Below, piece after piece: positions 8,960-16,240 of a stretch of 25,647 nucleotides of DNA. This stretch comes from Ekhidna sp. (GTDB lineage Bacteria > Bacteroidota > Bacteroidia > Cytophagales > Cyclobacteriaceae): positions 1 through 25,647 of the forward strand of contig JAPPDO010000282.1 of assembly GCA_028821635.1 (NCBI GenBank), given 5' to 3'. The translations under genes and the position numbers were made by a program. Position 1 is the stretch's first letter; each line of letters starts with the position of its first letter. The notes below the pieces were generated by a model that was given only the letters and a program-made list of their open reading frames with translations, did no database searches and had not been told where the DNA came from.

Positions 8960-9190
8960 TCAAACTAATTGATGGATACTCTTCACTTGTACCAGCTTAG
9001 ATGCGTAGGCTAAACATGCTAAAAAATCTTCTTTTTCTAAATCAGGATAATCCTCTAACAACTCTTCTATTGTCATCCCCGAAGCAAGTAAATCTAACAT
9101 ATTTTGGACAGGGTATCTTAGTCCTCTAATTGTGGGTTTTCCATGACATATATCCGGAGTAGAGGTAATTCTTTCAATTATTTTTTCCAT
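8960..9190 (-). CDS. DUF433 family antitoxin
   Basis: A 76-aa DUF433 protein: ITSTPDICHGKPTIRGLRYPV at residues 8-28 is the family signature, followed by the helix-turn-helix-like MTIEELLEDYPDLEKEDFLACLAYA. Such proteins act as antitoxin and likely DNA-binding autoregulator for the adjacent PIN-like toxin. One base separates its stop from the toxin start. Upstream, five bases away, is a 56-aa ORF on the same strand, so the pair appears to be the end of a longer transcript. Confidence 0.85.
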   Translation of the reverse strand: MEKIIERITSTPDICHGKPTIRGLRYPVQNMLDLLASGMTIEELLEDYPDLEKEDFLACLAYASKLVQVKSIHQLV

Positions 9191-9195
9191 AATTT

Positions 9196-9366
9196 TTATT
9201 CCTTTTTATTCTCTGAATTATTTGAACTTGAAGAATCTCCTCTTTTTATTGTAGAGAAGCTTTCTTTAATCAGTCTCGGCTTGGTTTTGATGACTTTATT
9301 AGGGTCAATCTTAACTTTCTTAATCTTGCTTGAATCTTGTTTTGGATTTCCTTTTTTGTTAGACAT
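9196..9366 (-). CDS. Small Lys/Ser-rich hypothetical protein, 56 aa
   Basis: An ATG at 9366 opens a 56-codon frame ending in TAA at 9196. The product is very basic in its first two thirds (SNKKGNPKQDSSKIKKVKID, then PNKVIKTKPRLIKESF) and ends in a Ser/Asn-rich tail (SSSSNNSENKKE). No family is recognised. Support comes from position: it fits between the upstream membrane-protein gene (13 bases) and the DUF433 antitoxin gene (5 bases) with operon-like spacing. A disordered nucleic-acid-binding or adaptor peptide is possible; function is unknown. Confidence 0.5.
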   Translation of the reverse strand: MSNKKGNPKQDSSKIKKVKIDPNKVIKTKPRLIKESFSTIKRGDSSSSNNSENKKE

Positions 9367-9379
9367 AATTATTGATTTA

Positions 9380-10006
9380 TCATTTATTATTTTTTAGTGA
9401 ATCAATTTTAGTAATGATTTCGTTATAGTTTTTAAGGTTAAAATCTTTAGGCTTCTCTTCCCTAAAAATCACGAATCCCACAAGAAGGAAATATATTGGA
9501 ATCGCTACTAATGCTGACCTAAAAGCAAAGTAATAATACTTTGATTTAATCTCAAAAAGGTAGGAGTTATATTTAACAGCTTCTTCGATTTCATTTAGGT
9601 AAGTAGCTTTAACATACGCATTTAAAGTCTTTTTATCATTTGTTTTCAACCACTTTTCATATTCAGATTTGATTTCAGTGTAATAATATTTTGGATATTT
9701 TAAATAAGCAACATCTATTGGCTTCAAAAGCAAATATGTATATCGAATCGAAATTAAAAGCAACACTAGAAATACTAGAAATATTATCAAATAAATACTG
9801 CTTAAAGTGCAATTTAAAACATAATTTGACTCAGAAAATATTTCAAATAGATACTTTATAATTTACACAATATAAATAGTTATAATAGAATAAATTAGGA
9901 CAAGAATTGATATTTTACTCTGTGTCTTTTGATAATTAGAATAGTAAAAATCAAGAGCTTTACCGTTTAGTTCTATTTGCTCATCTATATCAAGAAAATT
10001 CTTCAT
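9380..10006 (-). pseudogene. Membrane protein gene interrupted by one in-frame TAA
   Basis: One frame runs from ATG 10006 to the TAA ending at 9380 (208 codons plus stop) and is broken only by TAA at codon 48 (9863-9865). The first 47 residues (MKNFLDIDEQIELNGKALDF, then KISILVLIYSIITIYIV) end inside a hydrophobic helix, and the reading continues directly after the stop with IIKYLFEIF. Downstream are further hydrophobic segments (IIFLVFLVLLLISI and ALVAIPIYFLLVGFVIF) around a charged, helical middle. The family is not known to me. Either the gene is inactivated by a point mutation or only the part after TTG 9790 is made (136 aa). It heads the transcript leading into the 56-aa ORF and the toxin-antitoxin pair. 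Confidence 0.65.
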
Positions 10007-10074
10007 TTAAACTGTGCCCAAAGTTCAAAATCCATGTATTACGTCTATCTTTATTATTACTTATGGCGGTTATT

Positions 10075-10082
10075 CAAATATA
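10075..10082 (-). promoter_or_regulatory. Candidate -7 box for the toxin-antitoxin transcript
   Basis: The minus strand reads TATATTTG here, a full match to TAnnTTTG, about 70 bases before the ATG at 10006. No TTG at the expected -33 distance was seen, so the call rests on one element. Confidence 0.35.
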
Positions 10083-10148
10083 ATAATAAGTATATAGATA
10101 ATTGTAAATCAGTTAGTTTATTTATGTTTGGCATGATAATTACTTTTA

Positions 10149-11120
10149 TCATTTCATTTCAGGTGGTTCCATTGCCAATCTCAGTTGTCCATGGTGCCGA
10201 AGTTTATTTTCTTTTTTATCATCAATGTACTCGTTTAAAGCATGAGCAACAAATTCACCAAGTTTTACCGGTACTGCATTGCCAATGATTTGTTCAAGAT
10301 TTGTTTTTGAACCTTTGAAAATGAAATCTTTTGGGAATGTTTGAATATAACTTCTTTCGACTGTCGTTAATGGTCTTACGTTTTCTGATACGTCAGCCGT
10401 GTCACCCAAGTGTTTTGGATAACCTGCCGGAATGGGTCTATTAACTCCTCTTATTGTAGGACTTGGTTCGTGAATACTAAAAACGCTACGTCTCTTATAA
10501 CTTCTTGGATGTCGGTAATAATGTTCTATGCCAAGAGATTTGCCGAGATAATCATGAATGGTCATCTGTTCTTTTGAAAGATTTTTTGAGAAATATGGTA
10601 ACAAAAAATCATCAGTTTCACCAAGCCTGCCAACCATAAAGAACCTTTTTCTTGCCTGAGGAACACCACAATAACTTGCATCAAGAACTTCCATACTTAT
10701 CCCATAGCCTGCACTTTTTAATATTTTGATGGCTTCTCTTAAGATTCTACTTTTCCTAATTCTTTCAACATTTTCCATTACAAAATATTGAGGCTTTACA
10801 GTACTTATAATTTCTACATATAAAATTGTTAATTCTGCTCTTCCAAGCGTATCATCTCTTTTACCTGCACTTGAAAAATCCTGACAAGGTGGACCACCAA
10901 TAATTAAGTTTGGATTCAGTTCCTTTACTAACTCTTTACTTTCTTTATTTCTAAGGTTAACATCAAAAATTGGGTGGTCGAAGTTGTCTTTATAAACTTC
11001 AACAGCGGGTTTCCAATTGTCAAAAGCTGCAACTATTTCATAGCCTGCATTTTGAAAGCCTAACGACATTCCACCGCAACCTGAGAATAAATCAACTGTC
11101 TTTAATTTATCCTTCTCCAT
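10149..11120 (-). CDS. Type II DNA cytosine-5 methyltransferase
   Basis: A 323-aa m5C methyltransferase with all conserved blocks: motif I DLFSGCGGMSLGF (10-22) for AdoMet, motif IV GGPPCQDFSS with catalytic C79, motif VI ENV (116-118), motif VIII QARKRFF (155-161), and motif X GNAVPVKLGEFVA (280-292). The target-recognition region between VIII and IX is short, as in enzymes of simple specificity. The start ATG overlaps the stop of the upstream endonuclease gene (TAATG), so the two are translationally coupled. It protects host DNA against that enzyme. If the partner is HindVP/HgiDI-like, the shared target would be GRCGYC (inference from that family). Confidence 0.95.
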   Translation of the reverse strand: MEKDKLKTVDLFSGCGGMSLGFQNAGYEIVAAFDNWKPAVEVYKDNFDHPIFDVNLRNKESKELVKELNPNLIIGGPPCQDFSSAGKRDDTLGRAELTILYVEIISTVKPQYFVMENVERIRKSRILREAIKILKSAGYGISMEVLDASYCGVPQARKRFFMVGRLGETDDFLLPYFSKNLSKEQMTIHDYLGKSLGIEHYYRHPRSYKRRSVFSIHEPSPTIRGVNRPIPAGYPKHLGDTADVSENVRPLTTVERSYIQTFPKDFIFKGSKTNLEQIIGNAVPVKLGEFVAHALNEYIDDKKENKLRHHGQLRLAMEPPEMK

Positions 11121-12193
11121 TATTCAAAAAGTTCCGGTGAGTTATGAATAATAGCATCAAATCTTCTTTCAGGGCTTAAAAGATTTTGTCCGCCACCTAA
11201 AATTATGTTCTTGATTTCTTCTTTAGTTATCCTTGGGTTACGTAATTCTTCACAATCCATATATGGATGAGTAACCATACCGCTAACAGCAAATGCCTTA
11301 TCGTTCTTTGTATTATACGAAAGCTGGTCAATAATTTTTGCGTGGTTAAACTGTCCGTTAGTTGAAAAATCATACAGCATTTTAAACAACCAAATGATTG
11401 TTCTTATCTGACGAGTAATTTTATTTTTTGATGACAATTCACCTCTTGCTACGTTAATAAAAAGCCGAGTAAACGCAAAGTTTGACCAAACAAAAACATC
11501 TAAGCAATTCTCAGCAAGCGAAGGAGACTTTCCTTGAGTCTTCCAAATTGGCTGCATTAAAATAGGTTCTTGCTTGTCAAGTATTGATAACGTGATTGAA
11601 TCAATTGTTTCAAGCATTTGCGGCAAATATGACCAAACATTTGTCTCTTCTGTCCAATCATCTACTTTCTCAAAGTCAGAGGAGAAGTGAGTTTGTAAGT
11701 CCTTTAGTTTATTTCTAAAGTTGAAGGCTATGCTACAAGCGAGATAAACTATCGTGTCAGGTCTTATTACAATTTCGGTTCCATAGTTATCTTCTGATCG
11801 TTCGCAAGTTGTGTTGTCAGGTAAAGCCGTAAGTTTTATCTCTATTGGTTTCAAAGCCTGACCAATACTTTTTCTTTGTGTTACTAAATCAACTCTTGGA
11901 AGATGTCCTACTAAAAGCTGTTCGTATGGAGTATATGCTGATTCAAAAGAATAAAACAAATCGTCTGAGATAGGATCAAGTCCAAAAAAGTCAGAAGTAG
12001 ATATCTTCTGATGAACTACTTTTAAGTTCTTGCTTAAAGTCAGATATATATTTTCAAATCCCTTTTTATCTAAATAGGCTGAAAGTGAAGCTGGAAAGGA
12101 AGAATTAAATTGATTCTTCCCCCAAGTGTTTTTATTGGTGAAATCTCTATTTGAGTATTTTATGCCGTATAGTCCGGGATTGTTTATGCTCAT
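11120..12193 (-). CDS. HindVP-family type II restriction endonuclease
   Basis: A 357-aa protein that I assign to the HindVP/HgiDI restriction endonuclease family from its N-terminus (GLYGIKYSNRDF, WGKNQFNSSFPASLSAYL) and the nuclease core at about 98-130: RVDLV with D102, then PIEIKLTALPDNTT with E118-x-K120, a PD-(D/E)xK-like arrangement. Family members cut GRCGYC. Length is normal for the family and no frame break is seen, so the enzyme should be active. It directly precedes and overlaps the m5C methyltransferase by one base. No controller (C) protein gene is evident. R-before-M order means methylase translation depends on the endonuclease message. Confidence 0.82.
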   Translation of the reverse strand: MSINNPGLYGIKYSNRDFTNKNTWGKNQFNSSFPASLSAYLDKKGFENIYLTLSKNLKVVHQKISTSDFFGLDPISDDLFYSFESAYTPYEQLLVGHLPRVDLVTQRKSIGQALKPIEIKLTALPDNTTCERSEDNYGTEIVIRPDTIVYLACSIAFNFRNKLKDLQTHFSSDFEKVDDWTEETNVWSYLPQMLETIDSITLSILDKQEPILMQPIWKTQGKSPSLAENCLDVFVWSNFAFTRLFINVARGELSSKNKITRQIRTIIWLFKMLYDFSTNGQFNHAKIIDQLSYNTKNDKAFAVSGMVTHPYMDCEELRNPRITKEEIKNIILGGGQNLLSPERRFDAIIHNSPELFE

Positions 12194-12238
12194 TCGTTTA
12201 CTTCAATTTTTTGCAAGTTCGTATTCTCCACATTGTGC

Positions 12239-12246
12239 CAAATATA
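12239..12246 (-). promoter_or_regulatory. Candidate -7 box for the restriction-modification operon
   Basis: TATATTTG on the minus strand, a full TAnnTTTG match, about 45 bases upstream of the endonuclease ATG at 12193 and in the 120-base gap after the Fic gene. No clear -33 TTG was found. Confidence 0.4.
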
Positions 12247-12313
12247 GCATTACAGCCATCTTTATTTTAAATTGTATAGTTTATCTGTATATAACATATA
12301 GGTGTATGAGTAA

Positions 12314-13396
12314 TTATTCTTCTAGTATTGACATTAATTTATGGTTAAGGTATAACTTCTCTTTTCCTAACCTTACGGATTTTAAAAATCCTTTTTCCTC
12401 TAACTTCATCAAATAATTACCCACCGTTTTAGCTGTTCCTAATCCGGCATCTGTCAGGTGCTGTCTTTTTGTATATGGAAGTTTGTATAGTATTTCTATT
12501 AGGTTTTTAGAATAGGCTTTGGGTAGCTGTTTTTTAATCTCTTCGGAGGTTTTTTTCATTGCATTTAGAATATCTTCTAATCTCATGATTCCTTTTTTAG
12601 AAGTCCATTCAACCATATCCAGGATATACATGATCCAACTTTCCCAATCTTCACTTTCAGTCACCTGTCTTAACCGATGATAATATTCGGATTTGTTTTT
12701 AATGATGTATTCACTGAAATAAATAGCAGGAATATCAAGAAGATTTTCAATTTTCAGATACAACAAAAGTAGTATTCTGCCTGTTCTGCCATTTCCGTCG
12801 GCAAAAGGATGTATTGCCTCAAATTGATAATGCAACAAAGCTAATTTTATCAAAGGGTCGAGAGAGGTATCCTCGTTTATGAACGTCTCTAAATTGCTTA
12901 ATTTTTCTCTGATAACTTCTTCTCCTACGGGAGGCGTATACATTACTTTCCCTTTCATGTTAGCGAGTGTTGTTCCCGGAGTTGCTCTAATTCCAGATGT
13001 ATTTTGTTTTATTCGCTGCATTATTTCAATGCATAGATTAGTGGTTATGAAAGGCTTTTTCTCTAGCTGTCCAAGTCCGTACCAAAGCGCATTTTTATAA
13101 CTTATGACTTCTTTTGAAGCGGGATTATCAAGTTTTTTATCTGAGACTACAGATTGATACAGTTCGTCATTAGTGGTAATGATATTTTCTATTTCGGAAC
13201 TGCCTTTAGCTTCTTGTAAGTGAATGGTGTCTAAAAATAATCTCGGATTTGGCAGGTTTGTAATTGCTCCGTTTAATTGAGCTAATGCTCTACTGGCACT
13301 AATCGTCTTGCGTAATACTTTTGCACTTTCCAAGTCGATCTTTGGAGGAAGAGGAGGCAGGCTATTATATGGTTTATTTCTATCAAAATCGTTCAT
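12314..13396 (-). CDS. Fic family protein with class II inhibitory motif and C-terminal winged helix
   Basis: A 360-aa Fic protein, predicted to AMPylate a target protein. The order is: N-terminal Fic_N-like region with the inhibitory motif SSEIEN (66-71; pattern [S/T]xxxE[G/N], E70), then the Fic core with an intact HPFADGNGRTGR (196-207; catalytic H196), then a C-terminal winged-helix segment at about 295-355 (TKRQHLTDAGLGTAKTVGNY). The inhibitory helix lies before the core, so it is class II and self-inhibited. The HTH suggests DNA binding, and operator-like repeats lie right upstream of the start. The target is unknown. It sits next to the restriction-modification operon on the same strand, with 120 bases between. 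Confidence 0.93.
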   Translation of the reverse strand: MNDFDRNKPYNSLPPLPPKIDLESAKVLRKTISASRALAQLNGAITNLPNPRLFLDTIHLQEAKGSSEIENIITTNDELYQSVVSDKKLDNPASKEVISYKNALWYGLGQLEKKPFITTNLCIEIMQRIKQNTSGIRATPGTTLANMKGKVMYTPPVGEEVIREKLSNLETFINEDTSLDPLIKLALLHYQFEAIHPFADGNGRTGRILLLLYLKIENLLDIPAIYFSEYIIKNKSEYYHRLRQVTESEDWESWIMYILDMVEWTSKKGIMRLEDILNAMKKTSEEIKKQLPKAYSKNLIEILYKLPYTKRQHLTDAGLGTAKTVGNYLMKLEEKGFLKSVRLGKEKLYLNHKLMSILEE

Positions 13397-13401
13397 ATAA
13401 A

Positions 13402-13494
13402 CGAAGGTAATTTTTACACTCGATCCTAAAACGAGGGTAAAAATAGTAAAAAATTACCTTCGATTTTTTTTCTGGAGTGTAATTTTTACCTTTG
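13402..13494 (-). promoter_or_regulatory. Operator-like repeat cluster ahead of the fic gene
   Basis: Three related elements lie 5-100 bases before the Fic start. Site A, plus strand 13406-13421, is GGTAATTTTTACACTC. Site C, on the minus strand at 13475-13490, is GGTAAAAATTACACTC: the same motif inverted, differing only in the three-base core. Site B (13433-13462) has GAGGGTAA and TTACCTTCG half-sites with a longer spacer. Each has GGTAA/TTAC dyad symmetry. The likely binder is the winged helix of the Fic protein itself, giving negative autoregulation (inference). Confidence 0.6.
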
Positions 13495-13641
13495 GTTAAG
13501 ATTAGTTGTGCCTTTACCATTCAGTCTCAATCATATCCTTGGTTCTGAATGATTCTATAGGAGTCATGGTGGACTTTCTAATCCCTGAGAAAGATCTTGA
13601 CTGATAAGACCTCGTTCATCTACATTGCTTTTTATACGGCT

Positions 13642-14211
13642 TTAGTCGTGAAATTTGATCTGTTGGGTTTGTTCTGAGAATTTAGTGCCTGATTCGAGAT
13701 AAACATTTACGGTAAAAACTGCGGATGACGGAATAGCATCAAAATCTATTAGTTCAAATTGAAATCCATCGTGCCATTCTTCCCGAATTGAAAAGAGTTC
13801 TGCAAGAGAAATTAGCTCACTGGAATAGTTATACGCGCCGAAGTATTCAGTTACATTTTGTTGCTCATTTGTTGATACATTGGTTACGTAAATTTCTGCA
13901 TAATCAATAGGGTTAATATAGTTGTATTCGTCATCGGCACAACTACATGCTAATGCAGCCGAAAGTCCAAAATTGTTATAGAGACTTGATATTTTATATC
14001 TTTCAAAGTTTACTGAGAGCGTCAATCCAAAAGCATTCCTGTAAACAGTGTCCATTACCTTCGTTGCATTGAAACCTGCTGTGTTCCACGGTGTCACAGT
14101 AATGCCGTCATACTCAACTTTATATGTTACCGGTTCATCGCATGTACAACATGACATAACAAATTGAATAAAGAAAATTGAGATTAAAGCTATAACTGAT
14201 TTTGCGTTCAT
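13642..14211 (-). CDS. Small Cys-containing lipoprotein of unknown function
   Basis: A 189-aa protein with a type II signal peptide: hydrophobic SVIALISIFFIQFVMS and lipidation at C21 (FVMSC). The mature N-terminus is unusually Cys-rich (CCTCDEP), and a second cluster ACSCADDE lies near residue 90, which could form disulfides or bind metal. The rest is beta-rich (YAEIYVTNVS, VFTVNVYLESG). I do not recognise a family. It begins 96 bases after the haloperoxidase stop on the same strand and may be the last gene of that cluster, though a separate promoter cannot be excluded. Confidence 0.75.
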   Translation of the reverse strand: MNAKSVIALISIFFIQFVMSCCTCDEPVTYKVEYDGITVTPWNTAGFNATKVMDTVYRNAFGLTLSVNFERYKISSLYNNFGLSAALACSCADDEYNYINPIDYAEIYVTNVSTNEQQNVTEYFGAYNYSSELISLAELFSIREEWHDGFQFELIDFDAIPSSAVFTVNVYLESGTKFSEQTQQIKFHD

Positions 14212-14307
14212 GTTCCGATTAGCCTTATTCTGAATATTCGTAATTTAGGAAGATTTAACGAATTACTAAAAAGAGTTCACTGAGATTAAAAGCCACGTTA
14301 TAAACCT

Positions 14308-15663
14308 TTAGTAAGATGCTAATTCTTTACTGTTTCTTGTCTTTAGACGGCCTACAATAAAATCTCCTATTTCCTGCCCCTGACTAACGCCATTTTCAAT
14401 GGCCATCATGTAATGAATGCCGCCATATAATCGGCTCACCGCCGCCTCTTCTGAGGCTTGGATAAAAGATTCAAATTCACGAGCAGGCAACCCATAAGCC
14501 AATTCAGTGGTATCATTAAACGCAAAACGATCTCCATACAGATCGGTCAAAGTGACGGCTGCCGCTCTTGAGATGACACTATGGCCACTGGTGTATTCCG
14601 GAAACGGCGGGGTTTGAAGCAGCGGAGTCCACTCCTCATCCATATGTTGGTTTATTAATGTTTCCGGCCTGACAACGATAGTTCTCCATTTCTCATCCCA
14701 GCAGCTAATAAAAGCGTCGAATAATGAGATTGAAACTTTGGTATGAGCCTCGATGGCTTCATCAAAAGTACTGTTAGCTTGTCTTGAAGCAATGGCAGTA
14801 ATCCCAATCCAGTGTCCTCCGGGAGTAATTTTTTTGGTAGCAAACATGGCATGGCCGTAGTGGTGGGAGACATACGGATTACAATCCCAAAATTTTGCAA
14901 TATTCGTTTGCTCCTCATCCAGATTATTGACGACTTCGTATACTTCTTTTAGCTGCTTGTAAAATTCTGAATCTTCATCAAGACTGAACCGTTCAGGCTT
15001 CCGAGGTTTGAACTGACGGGCGGAGTCAAGCACCATTGCCCTGATTTTATTCCAATGAGGCTCAATTCCCTGCATGTAATCCGGTGGGGTCGGTTTCCAA
15101 TATTGCTCCTCATCCTGAATGGTATATTGGGGAAAAGTTCTGGTCTGATGATAATTATCTTTCCCTGCCCATTCCATGATGTGGTTTGCGACCAACTCAC
15201 CGTAAGTAAGAGAGGCTTTCTCAACTGAGGTCGGCAAGCCTTCATCCCTAAGTCTGGCATATAGCTGTTCACGATATGCTTCCATCTTATTCTCAGAAAA
15301 TATCAGTTCCTGACCGGTTATTAAAAAGGCATGAATAGCAGCGAGGTGAAAGTTGGTGGCTTCGTCCTCAGGTGCCGGAACCGGATTAAGTTCGCTGAGT
15401 TGGCCGGCTAGGGATTGATACCGGTCGTTGTACTTTGGGATAATGACTTCGTATGCGGCTATACTCGGGTAAACATATACTCTGCTTGCTACCGGCGGAG
15501 AGAAGATGTCATGAACAATAACATCGGTGAGCTTTTGCATGGATTGATGGAAAAGTTCAGGTTGCTGCAAGGTTATTTTGTAAGTCTCATCCTCAGACCC
15601 ACATGAAGAAAGTGCTACGGTTCCAAGAATAAAGAACACTAACAGTTTTAATTTATTTGTCAT
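14308..15663 (-). CDS. Vanadium-dependent haloperoxidase-type PAP2 superfamily lipoprotein
   Basis: A 451-aa PAP2-superfamily enzyme. The vanadate/phosphate-binding residues are all present: K325 and R332-P333 in KWRTIVVRP (K-x6-RP), S359-G360-H361 in PEYTSGHS, and R411 and H417 in SRLYGGIH. H361 would be the acid-base histidine and H417 the axial ligand. The long helical N-terminal half (about 35-300) is typical of bacterial vanadium haloperoxidases rather than small PAP2 phosphatases, so H2O2-dependent halide oxidation is the best guess; a phosphatase is the alternative, because the fold is shared. The signal ends in lipobox ALSSC (C21), followed by acidic GSEDE, like surface-export signals of Bacteroidota lipoproteins. 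It starts 23 bases after the third FG-GAP gene. Confidence 0.9.
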   Translation of the reverse strand: MTNKLKLLVFFILGTVALSSCGSEDETYKITLQQPELFHQSMQKLTDVIVHDIFSPPVASRVYVYPSIAAYEVIIPKYNDRYQSLAGQLSELNPVPAPEDEATNFHLAAIHAFLITGQELIFSENKMEAYREQLYARLRDEGLPTSVEKASLTYGELVANHIMEWAGKDNYHQTRTFPQYTIQDEEQYWKPTPPDYMQGIEPHWNKIRAMVLDSARQFKPRKPERFSLDEDSEFYKQLKEVYEVVNNLDEEQTNIAKFWDCNPYVSHHYGHAMFATKKITPGGHWIGITAIASRQANSTFDEAIEAHTKVSISLFDAFISCWDEKWRTIVVRPETLINQHMDEEWTPLLQTPPFPEYTSGHSVISRAAAVTLTDLYGDRFAFNDTTELAYGLPAREFESFIQASEEAAVSRLYGGIHYMMAIENGVSQGQEIGDFIVGRLKTRNSKELASY

Positions 15664-15686
15664 GGCTCTTCTTTTTAATTTTAAAG

Positions 15687-16226
15687 CTAATTGATATTAA
15701 TGATAAATGATGACTCAGCATTAGGTACGATAAGAAACCTACTGCCGCCTAAAAACTCAATTTCCCTATAATCTAAATTAAAAGGAATATCCAGCGATGA
15801 CCATTCCACTTCATCATTTATAAACCCCAGACCGCCAGCATTTGCATCTGACTTTCCTAAAATTGAATAAAGCGTATGATCATTTCCAACGTATAAAATT
15901 TTATTGTCCCAAATGACTGCATCCTGAATTGCACCAAACTGAAATTCAACGGGTAGTTCTCTCCACTGATAACTCGCATCTTTAGAAACCAGCAGTTTTG
16001 ACTCTGTTGTGAAAGCATAGAAAATGTCTGAAGGTTTTGAGCCAATTAAATCAGTCAAATCTCTTACTTCACTAAATTTTAAATTGGAATTATTCTTTTT
16101 ACTTATTGCAGGTACTTGTTTGATTAAATCCATCCGGGAGTTAAATGGGATCATCTCTTCATAAAAATCATTAAAAATGATGGATTCTGTTTTTCCATTA
16201 TTATCAAAATCCCCAACATACATCAC
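15687..16226 (-). CDS. C-terminal part of the third FG-GAP/ASPIC protein, after the frame break
   Basis: This 179-aa frame opens with YVGDFDNNGKTESII, which aligns with YVGDFDFNGFIDPII near residue 870 of the neighbouring paralog, then continues as the paralogs do to their C-termini (PFNSRMDLIKQVPAI matching the ALRHNLVDQIKSL region). It therefore is the missing tail of the 16226-18880 protein and has no signal peptide of its own. Its final propeller repeats are degenerate: the DxDxDG loop seen in the paralogs is lost (WDNKILYVGNDHTLY). Candidate restart codons are GTG 16226 and ATG 16223, overlapping the upstream TAG. It is followed by the haloperoxidase gene after 23 bases. Confidence 0.75.
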   Translation of the reverse strand: MMYVGDFDNNGKTESIIFNDFYEEMIPFNSRMDLIKQVPAISKKNNSNLKFSEVRDLTDLIGSKPSDIFYAFTTESKLLVSKDASYQWRELPVEFQFGAIQDAVIWDNKILYVGNDHTLYSILGKSDANAGGLGFINDEVEWSSLDIPFNLDYREIEFLGGSRFLIVPNAESSFIININ

Positions 16227-16240
16227 TAAGGATGCTGCTC
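16221..16240 (-). other. Frame-break / stop-restart junction
   Basis: On the minus strand the message reads CAT CCT TAG TGATG. TAG ends the first frame, while GTG and ATG start codons of the -1 frame overlap or abut it. The paralog (SPIRLYVGDFD) predicts HPLVMYVGDFD, obtained by one extra base in the CC run. No X-XXY-YYZ slippery site is present. Confidence 0.65.

Noticed and set aside
9977..10288. Plus-strand 103-aa frame
   Set aside because: Runs antisense through the start of the interrupted membrane gene and the end of the methyltransferase; composition is not protein-like.
13514..13612. Minus-strand stretch reading ...MTPIESFRTKDMIETEW
   Set aside because: Only ~33 open codons, no homology recognised and no operon position; kept as non-coding between fic and the lipoprotein gene.
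14655..15272. Two alternative minus-strand frames inside the haloperoxidase gene
   Set aside because: Off-frame shadows; the haloperoxidase frame is uninterrupted and carries all active-site residues.
16221..16240. Programmed -1 frameshifting
   Set aside because: No slippery heptamer in the zero frame and no evident downstream pseudoknot; a one-base loss or reinitiation explains it more simply.
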